NCBI GenBank assembly: GCA_938015605.1
Contig: CALLPO010000081.1
Coordinates: forward strand, 1-11,056
Source: an uncultured Candidatus Altimarinota bacterium
Lineage (GTDB): Bacteria; Patescibacteriota; Gracilibacteria; BD1-5; UBA6164
Direction: 5' to 3'
DNA length: 11,056 bases
The position numbers and the translations under genes were made by a program. This document shows positions 6,196-11,056 of the stretch, in pieces. How positions within the stretch are numbered: the stretch's first letter is position 1; the number at the start of each line of letters is the position of its first letter. The notes beneath the pieces are model-generated. The model did no database searches and was not told the origin of the DNA. It worked only from the letters and a program-made list of their open reading frames with translations.

Positions 6196-6251
6196 TTACT
6201 GGGGATTTGCCACTATTTCACTCGCCCGTGAAAATTCTAAGTCCCCAGTAA
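6196..6251 (+). terminator. Large nested hairpin after the coat gene
   Basis: TTACTGGGGA (6196-6205) pairs perfectly with TCCCCAGTAA (6242-6251); inside, TTTCAC (6216-6221) pairs with GTGAAA (6228-6233) around the loop TCGCCC. No T run follows. Ff phages have a terminator or mRNA-stabilising structure after the coat gene, giving extra coat message relative to later genes. A packaging signal is another possibility. Confidence 0.55.
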
Positions 6252-6276
6252 GTAGATTATTATTTAATATACATTT

Positions 6277-6414
6277 ATGGTACTACCAGTTTTTGAAAAT
6301 TTAATAACATTTTTTCTTACAGAATGAATGTTTCTTTTGGTGCTCCTTTGAGTAGTAAAATTTTGATTTTCTTTCGCCTTTCATTTTCTAGGTAATTTAC
6401 TTCTTAAAAGATAA
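6277..6414 (+). CDS. Tiny membrane protein, possible minor coat protein
   Basis: Forty-five residues (begins MVLPVFENLITFFL). Most of its length is hydrophobic, with one long or two short spans at about 9-40 (MFLLVLLGVVKFGFSFAF), and it ends LLLKR. Three of four glycines are TGA. It lies 3 bp before the next small gene and heads the structural run. By size it parallels the tiny capping proteins pVII and pIX of Ff (about 33 residues); this is analogy, not recognised homology. Confidence 0.68.
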
Positions 6415-6417
6415 AAG

Positions 6418-6528
6418 ATGACTATTTATTTTCTCATATGAACAGCTCTTTTAGTAGCTGGTTTTATGTATTTTATAAAAATTACATACATAGAGTTTAT
6501 TCGTGTAGTTAAAATATATGATGTATAA
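6418..6528 (+). CDS. Tiny single-pass membrane protein, possible minor coat protein
   Basis: Thirty-six residues with one hydrophobic span at about 3-20 (IYFLIGTALLVAGFMYFI) and a short basic tail (FIRVVKIYDV). One TGA and one GGT glycine. It overlaps the start of the following gene by 8 bp, so translation is likely coupled. Size, topology and place among virion genes suit a pVII/pIX-like end-cap protein, again by analogy only. Confidence 0.65.
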
Positions 6529-7084
6529 AAAATTATCAATTCCTTTAGTTATATTTATAGCTTTTATTCCTTCGGCATTTGCTGTCGATCAAACATTTAA
6601 TGACCCTCGTTGGTCTGATATTTCTTCTTCTGCTTCATTTTTTTGAAATATCCCATCTAACACTCGTATAAGATGAAACACTCTTAGTGCGAGCCAATAT
6701 TGTATTGAAGTATGAGGTACATTTACTTCTTTCTCTTCTAACAATATCTGAAATATAACAACTGCACGTTATAATTCAAATTTTTCAGACTGGCAAACTT
6801 CATGAAATGATAATTTTTCAGATGTTATTATATGTAATATGCCTGATCCTGATTTTTGAACTTGAAGTCTAATTAATTCTTTTGTAGAAATAGACTTTTC
6901 TGAAATTACTTACGACAATACTGTTGTTACAACTTGAACAGGGGAAACCATATCATATACCTCAATATTTCAAGATACTAATAGACTTCTTTACCAAATA
7001 CTTTATGTACTCACGACTCTTACTTTTTTTATGTCTATTTGGATTTTTTACACTTTTATCAATGATTTATTATGAAAAAGATAG
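6521..7084 (+). CDS. Exported protein with C-terminal membrane anchor, putative minor virion protein
   Basis: 187 residues. A clear signal peptide (MYKKLSIPLVIFIAFIPSAFA, written here as KKLSIPLVIFIAF ending in the cleavage motif AFA at 19-21) is followed by an extracellular domain rich in Ser, Thr and Asn with two cysteines (QYCIE, VIICNM) that could pair. A hydrophobic segment at about 158-180 (LYVLTTLTFFMSIWIFY) anchors the C-terminus, with the tail NDLLGKR inside. Stop is TAG. Most glycines are TGA. An exported head plus C-terminal anchor is the pIII-type plan, but on a small scale; it may sit with the large adhesin at the virion tip. Overlaps the next gene by 13 bp. Confidence 0.72.
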
Positions 7085-7380
7085 TACTTATTACTCTATT
7101 TCTTTGATGGCTTTTCATAAATGTTACTGCCAGTGCTTACTTTGTTCTTAACGCCGAAAAAGATGTCAATGATTGCATGAATACTTACATATCTTCTTGA
7201 GCTTGAGAATGATATTTATACAAAACTTGAAGAAATTCTTTCCACATAGACACAAAAGAACTTGATTTTCCTGTGATATGAAAAGCTGAATGATGTTACT
7301 TTTATTGAGATGATATTAAATACTGATATAAATTTATTTTAAACTCGCTCCATTGCTGAGTTGCTAACGTGATTTTATAA
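7072..7380 (+). CDS. Small secreted cysteine-containing protein
   Basis: 102 residues with a signal peptide (MKKIVLITLFLGWLFINVTA, cleavage likely near residue 22 after ASA). The mature part is about 80 residues with cysteines at 35, 75 and 95, aromatic-rich and without a membrane anchor, so it should be released or held in a complex. All eleven glycines I counted are TGA, among the most extreme use in the window. It overlaps the gene before by 13 bp and the adhesin gene by one base, so it is co-translated with the tip proteins and may be an adhesin partner or chaperone. Family not recognised. Confidence 0.7.
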
Positions 7381-9137
7381 TGAAAAAATTATTATTATTA
7401 CTTATAACTTTTTTTGCTTTTTGAGTATTTACAACAAATGCTGATACACTGGTTACTTCTGATTTGTCGTCTTCTACTCTTTATGATGTTTATGCTGTTC
7501 AAAATAACTCTTGAAGTTGAAGTTTATTTGTTGGTCGTTCAAATACTAGAACTCTTAAAGTTTTTGACTCTTCTGGTTCTCTTATAGCCGAATGAACTGC
7601 TCATAATCAAATGACTTGCTCTTGATTAGAAGATAATGACTCTTCATCTTCTTTTGGTCTTCTCGAATCTACTTTAATTAAGTATAGAAATGGTAACTTT
7701 GTCTATCTTTTTAATTGTAGAAAGCAATCTAATTCTTGAAATTCAACTTGATGAGGTTTTGGATATTATTGGAATGGTTCTGTACTACAAGCTTTTGCAA
7801 ATAGGCTTTCTACTTTTTCTTGATATGCTTTTGATTGGCACGCTTCAATAACAGAGAATTGACAACTTTTTTTAAGGCAAATTTATACAAATAGTAATAC
7901 TTGAGCTAAATTTTTATACTGGGTTCTTTCTCCAAGTTGAGATACTTTAACTTCTTCAACTTCAACTGCTTCAACTTGATATATAGCTTTGAATAATTCT
8001 TATAATGTTTTTTTTGAAAATAGGCTTTATCAAAAAACTTCTACTTGATTTAGGCAATATAGATATGAACCAAGTTTGACTTCTACACAATTTTCTGATA
8101 TTCCTTTCCAATCTTCTTCAGAGCCTTTTGCTTGGAATGTCGATTTGATATTAGATTTAAATGTTGATCAAAGATTGGTTTTTTCTGAAAACAATATTAC
8201 TTATGAATATGATACTTTTTGAGAATTATCAAATTCATATTCATGAGCTTTAGTTTATTGAATTAATCAAGATATATATACTTTTGATTCTTTTGATTTT
8301 TCTCCTGATATATGGGGTTGACATTACAACACTATACTTCAAAATGGTCAAATTAGATATATAAAGAATTGAGATTTGTTTATAGATGATGATTCTTCTT
8401 CTTCTAATTTTTTTGATATTTCAAATTCCTGAGGTTGAACAACTTCAACTTGAACAACTACAGAAACTTGAAACATAATTATAGATAATGCTATATCTCC
8501 AATAATTGATGCTATTTTTTGAAATTCTACAGATTTTATACAATTTTACGATATTAATATACCTACTGAATATGAGAATCTTTATTTTGATGTTCCAGTA
8601 ATATCACTCACTGATTGATTTAAGTTTGAGCTATCTACTCAACAAACTCAAATTCCAGATATTAGATCTAATGCTTTAGATATAAAAGCTTTTGAAAGAA
8701 ATGAAGATTGAGCTAAGTTTATAGTTTTTTTCCTTGCTGTTACATATATAATTTCAAGACTTATACTTGTATGAATGCTTTTTTATCTCATATTTCTTTT
8801 ATCTTCTGTTCTTGCTAAAATATTTCAAAAATTTACATGAATAGACTCCAGTAAAGTTGAATTTTCTTGAAATATCATAACTTCTGTTATAGCTTGAGCT
8901 TTTTTTGTATTATATGCTTTTGCTCTTGCTTCTCTTTATACATCTGTTATTCCTCTTTTACCTATGGCTGACAAAATAAGCCATCTTCTTACTGTATTTT
9001 TCTCTACCATAGCCAATACTTTTTGAGAATATGTTTATTTTGCAACTATTGTAAATTCTTTCTTTCTTGCTGTAACATGACTTATAGTTTGATATATATG
9101 AATGAGAATAGCTGTAGCTTTTTGAAAACTTAACTAA
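7380..9137 (+). CDS. Large adhesin-like virion protein with polytopic C-terminus (pIII-like)
   Basis: 585 residues. Signal peptide (KKLLLLLITFFAFG, cleavage likely after TNA at 19-21), then a large extracellular part rich in Ser, Thr, Asn and aromatics with two Thr/Ser/Gly linkers, one in the middle (TLTSSTSTASTG) and one at 350-365 (SGGTTSTGTTTETGN). From about residue 446 the protein is membrane-embedded, with spans near 446-483, 498-527 and 533-580. In filamentous phages pIII binds the host receptor through linker-joined domains and is anchored at the tip, with the three-span pVI beside it. Here both parts may be joined in one chain. No domain homology is recognised; the call rests on size, topology, linkers and its place just before the Zot/pI gene. 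Confidence 0.7.
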
Positions 9138-9146
9138 AAACAAAAT

Positions 9147-10004
9147 ATGATTAATGGTATAGAATGACAATTTGGTAGCGGTAAATCATCACTCGCTGCC
9201 CATATATCTCGTAAAGTAGCTGTACAAACTACAAAAGATGTAGCTAAAAAGCTCCTCGCTTCTTGAAATATTATACTTTCTAATATACCAATGAATGAGG
9301 AGTATTTTGGTAATTATTTTTATTTTGAAGACGATAAATTTTTAGAAATACTTAGAACTTGTAATATGGTTAATGATGTTGAAAGGCATCTATATTGATT
9401 TAGAAAAAAGTGAAGTTCTCTCACTCAATGGAAACGTAATAAATTTTCTAAATTTTACATATTTTTTGATGAAGTTTGAGCTATCATGAATGGTAGAAAT
9501 CATAAAGAATTCAATACTGTCATGAGTGAATACATCAATCAAAATCGTAAAAATTTTGAAGAAATATATATTATTACAGCTGATTGAGAGCAATCAGAAA
9601 AGTCTCTTAGAAGATTTGTAGAGTGGTGGTATTATGTTACTCCTCTATTTCCTTTTTGGATATTTAAGAATATATGAATTATTCGTAAAATGCAAAAGGA
9701 TTCAGACTGAAAACCAGCAATGCAAGCTTATACAGCTAAAGACCAAAACTGAGATTATATTGTCAAACATAAACCTATTAATCAATATGTAGAATGGTTT
9801 TGGAAGCCCTGAGTTTGGTCACTTTATGATGATTTACATAAAAACATTGCAGATCCTCATAAATATACAGGTGCAAATAAACAACTTGTAATTGATATAA
9901 TAAAAAAGAAGCCCGAATTACAAAATATCTTCAATAAAAAATTCTTACCATTGCTAGAGGATAGTGACTGAGTAGCGGAGTTTCCGCACTCTGTCACTTC
10001 CTAG
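9147..10004 (+). CDS. Zot/pI-type morphogenesis ATPase
   Basis: 285 residues. A Walker A motif at the N-terminus (GQFGSGKS, residues 7-14) and a Walker B strand FYIFFDE (103-109, Asp108-Glu109) match the Zot/pI family, with further conserved character in YINQNRKNFEEIYIITAD. These ATPases drive ssDNA out through the membrane while coat proteins replace the ssDNA-binding protein. Eleven of seventeen glycines are TGA, including those in EGQ before the P-loop and EVGA after Walker B. Known pI/Zot proteins have a C-terminal membrane span and an external domain; here only an aromatic hydrophobic patch (WWYYVTPLFPFWIF, about 161-174) is seen, and no clear span follows. The membrane part may be supplied by the next gene. 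Starts 9 bp after the adhesin gene. Confidence 0.85.
9963..9998 (+). other. Long hairpin inside the 3' end of the Zot/pI gene
   Basis: AGTGAC and GAGT, then GCGG (within 9963-9978), pair with CCGC, ACTC and GTCACT (within 9984-9998), about 15 bp with one mismatch and one bulge, loop AGTTT. It encodes the last residues before the TAG at 10002-10004. GC-rich in AT-rich DNA, so probably functional: a weak terminator, mRNA stabiliser or packaging element. Confidence 0.55.
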
Positions 10005-10030
10005 CTTTATATTATTTTCTTTATAATCTT

Positions 10031-10219
10031 ATGTATTCTTTTTTTAAAACATTTAGAATTTTATTTAGTTTTTTAGCAAGATGGATTCCTAAAATTCTAA
10101 ATTCAATAAAAAACATCATACAACTTTTTATATATATATTTCTTTGATATGTTATATATCAACTTTATCAAATGTGACTCATAACTTATTTTCTTGAGAT
10201 ATTATCAAAAATATCTTAA
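10031..10219 (+). CDS. Small membrane protein after the Zot/pI gene
   Basis: Sixty-two residues. A basic amphipathic N-terminal half (MYSFFKTFRILFSFLARWIPK) is followed by a membrane span at about 30-55 (IQLFIYIFLGYVIYQLY). Two TGA glycines. It lies 26 bp after the ATPase and before a strong terminator, closing the assembly operon. It could provide the membrane anchor that the ATPase seems to lack, or be a pVI-like minor protein. No family is recognised. Confidence 0.68.
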
Positions 10220-10230
10220 AAGCTAATTAG

Positions 10231-10264
10231 ACCACGCTCCAAGCCACCGAGCGTGGTTTTTTTA
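10231..10264 (+). terminator. Strong Rho-independent terminator of the structural operon
   Basis: ACCACGCTC (10231-10239) pairs perfectly with GAGCGTGGT (10249-10257), loop of nine, followed by seven T. Flanking AAAAGCTAA and TTAGCTTTT can extend the stem and make it work in both directions. Confidence 0.92.
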
Positions 10265-10306
10265 GCTTTTATTTAATAAAAATACAAATAATTATATAAA
10301 ATACAT

Positions 10307-10335
10307 TTGACATCTTATATAAATATTTGTATATT
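10307..10335 (+). promoter_or_regulatory. Consensus sigma70-like promoter of the regulator gene
   Basis: TTGACA (10307-10312), 17-base spacer, TATATT (10330-10335): the best promoter match in the window. The leader of about 50 bases has AAAAGTT (10346-10352) complementary to AACTTTT (10383-10389), just before the ATG. Confidence 0.8.
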
Positions 10336-10394
10336 GCTTTCATATAAAAGTTCCTTAACATCTTTCGAGTCTGTATTTCATAAACTTTTAAATT

Positions 10395-10688
10395 ATGAAA
10401 ATTCAAAAATCGGACACAATTACAGTAAGATTAAATCCTTGCTTAAAACAGAAACTTGAAGTAGCAAAATGATTTCTGAATCTTTCAGATATTATTTGAG
10501 TCTTAATCCAAGATTATGTGCGCGACTTTGAAAAACAATATTGAGTGATTCCAGTTTCAATAGATAAAAACTCTCAATATGATATTGTTACCAAGATGTA
10601 TTGAGTCAAAATGTCTCCAGAGAGATTTGATGAACTTTTGCATATCTTTCCAAAAGTAAGAAACAATATTGCCGTTTACTGAAAATAG
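10395..10688 (+). CDS. Ribbon-helix-helix DNA-binding regulator, probable phage repressor
   Basis: 97 residues. Residues about 7-50 have the ribbon-helix-helix (Arc/MetJ/CopG) pattern: a short strand DTITVRLNP, then helix CLKQKLEVAKGFLN, a turn at LSD, and helix IIGVLIQDYVRDFEKQYG. The remainder (to 97) has a basic second domain, PERFDELLHIFPKVRNN, perhaps for dimer contacts. All five glycines are TGA. Stop is TAG. It stands alone with its own strong promoter after the structural terminator and next to attR, as expected of a lysogeny or copy-control repressor. An antitoxin is the main alternative, but no toxin partner is adjacent. Targets may include the palindrome at 5343-5362. Confidence 0.75.
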
Positions 10689-10762
10689 TAATTGTATGTC
10701 TATTGTTATAACAAAAATTAAAAATAAAATTCCTAACTGCTTAAAATAGCCATCGCAAATAA

Positions 10763-10789
10763 ATAGTATCTGAAACTTTCAGATACTAT
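10763..10789. other. 27-bp near-perfect palindrome next to attR
   Basis: ATAGTATCTGAAA (10763-10775) is exactly complementary to TTTCAGATACTAT (10777-10789) around one central base. It lies 26 bases before the dif-like site and 75 bases after the regulator stop. It could be the regulator's terminator without a T run, an operator, or a folding element that helps single-stranded attP form a duplex, as in CTXphi-type integration. The rest of 10689-10814 holds no gene. Confidence 0.65.
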
Positions 10790-10814
10790 GATGCCTCTTA
10801 CAAGCGCCTATATA

Positions 10815-10842
10815 ACTTAACATAAGTTATATTATGTTAACT
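10815..10842 (+). other. attR: complete dif-like XerC/XerD site
   Basis: ACTTAACATAA (10815-10825), centre GTTATA (10826-10831), TTATGTTAACT (10832-10842). The right arm differs at one of eleven positions from the E. coli dif XerD arm TTATGTTAAAT. TTAACATAA and TTATGTTAA are exact inverted repeats. The left 14 bases repeat attL. This copy should still be usable by host XerC/XerD for chromosome dimer resolution and for a second integration. Confidence 0.82.
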
Positions 10843-10940
10843 AATTGATATTTTCAGACTTCCTCCCTCTTATCTCTCATTTTGCTTTTTTCAGTTCGAG
10901 ATATATACTTATATAAATTATTTATAGAAAATACAAAACT

Positions 10941-11056
10941 ATGAAGAAAATATTTTACATAATCGTGTTTATATTTGTTTCATGTTTTCTATCACAAACT
11001 TTTGCAAATACATATATCGAAAGATATATTCTTGGTCACACAGTAAAAGTTATAGA
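10941..11056 (+). CDS. Partial host gene for an exported protein
   Basis: ATG at 10941 opens a frame that runs off the right edge (38 codons seen). It begins MKKIFYIIVFIFVSCFLSQ and has a clear signal peptide with a probable cleavage near FAN at 22-24; the mature start is TYIERYILGHTVKVI. The cysteine at 15 lacks the usual lipobox context, so a lipoprotein is less likely. No TGA lies in this part. It is outside attR and so probably chromosomal. Function unknown. The stretch 10843-10940 between attR and this gene holds only AT-rich leader sequence. Confidence 0.7.
   Translation, partial: MKKIFYIIVFIFVSCFLSQTFANTYIERYILGHTVKVI

Larger units (their letters stand above)
298..10831 (+). mobile_element. 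Integrated filamentous (inovirus-type) prophage using UGA as glycine
   Basis: Bounded by a 14-bp direct repeat at dif-like sites; the distance between repeat copies gives a circle of 10,528 bp. All genes between the repeats lie on the plus strand. Diagnostic content: a Rep_trans/RstA-type replication initiator (758-1849), a small coat-like protein (5974-6186), a large exported adhesin with a C-terminal membrane region (7380-9137) and a Zot/pI-type Walker ATPase (9147-10004), in the usual inovirus order of replication, structure, assembly. No integrase, transposase or relaxase is visible. No secretin gene is present. UGA serves as glycine in most genes, including conserved positions in the methyltransferase and the ATPase. 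The element seems intact: no frameshift or truncation was found. Confidence 0.88.

Noticed and set aside
6924..7151. Plus-strand frame of 75 residues with hydrophobic middle
   Set aside because: Alternative frame inside the 187-residue and 102-residue exported proteins, which have proper signal peptides and continuous code-25 frames.
8958..9593. Two minus-strand frames (8958-9170 and 9390-9593)
   Set aside because: They oppose the adhesin and the ATPase genes, which have clear motifs and topology on the plus strand.
1..11056. Standard genetic code with many pseudogenes
   Set aside because: TGA codons fall in frame at glycine positions of conserved motifs in many genes, frames end only in TAA or TAG, and no frameshifts are needed. 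Decay would not do this.
1..11056. tRNA genes, rRNA, CRISPR array, transposase or tyrosine integrase
   Set aside because: I looked for cloverleaf ends, regularly spaced repeats and recombinase-like frames under code 25 and saw none.

Overview
The window reads as one nearly complete filamentous-phage (inovirus-type) prophage, about 10.5 kb long, set between two partial host genes. The DNA is very AT-rich. Every long reading frame appears only if TGA is read as glycine rather than stop (genetic code 25); all frames then end in TAA or TAG. That code is known from Gracilibacteria and Absconditabacteria (SR1) of the candidate phyla radiation, so the host is most likely one of these. Which of the two cannot be decided from this window.

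Layout. Left edge: the start of a minus-strand host gene (1-61), then non-coding DNA. A XerC/XerD dif-like recombination site is split by the element: a 14-bp direct repeat (TAACATAAGTTATA) lies at 290-303 and 10818-10831. The right copy continues into a full dif-like XerD arm (TTATGTTAACT). Inside come (i) a replication block at 562-2773: a small membrane protein, a Rep_trans/RstA-type initiator, a phage-type DNA adenine methyltransferase and two small unknowns; (ii) a 574-bp non-coding region (2774-3347) with short repeats and GC-rich hairpins, a candidate replication origin or packaging signal; (iii) an accessory block at 3348-5275 with an SPFH/prohibitin-like protein and four small proteins; (iv) a possible ssDNA-binding protein (5485-5805); (v) a virion and assembly block at 5974-10219: probable major coat protein, two tiny membrane proteins, two exported proteins, a 585-residue pIII-like adhesin with a polytopic C-terminus, a Zot/pI-type ATPase and a 62-residue membrane protein; (vi) a separately promoted ribbon-helix-helix regulator (10395-10688), then attR. 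To the right, a host gene for an exported protein starts at 10941.

How it fits together. Rep would nick and copy the circle by rolling circle. The small proteins near 5485 may bind the single strand. Coat, adhesin and tiny membrane proteins would be laid on the ssDNA at the cytoplasmic membrane, driven by the Zot/pI ATPase. No secretin (pIV) is present, which fits a host thought to lack a classical outer membrane. Integration and maintenance would rely on host XerC/XerD, since no integrase or transposase is visible.

Regulatory layer. Four sigma70-like promoters are readable. Two leader regions (4716-4836 and 5844-5953) have interleaved complementary stems that end in terminator-like hairpins just before small genes; the second precedes the presumed major coat gene and looks like a terminator/antiterminator switch. 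Shine-Dalgarno sequences are essentially absent. All pairings and functions below were read by eye; nothing was searched or folded by computer.
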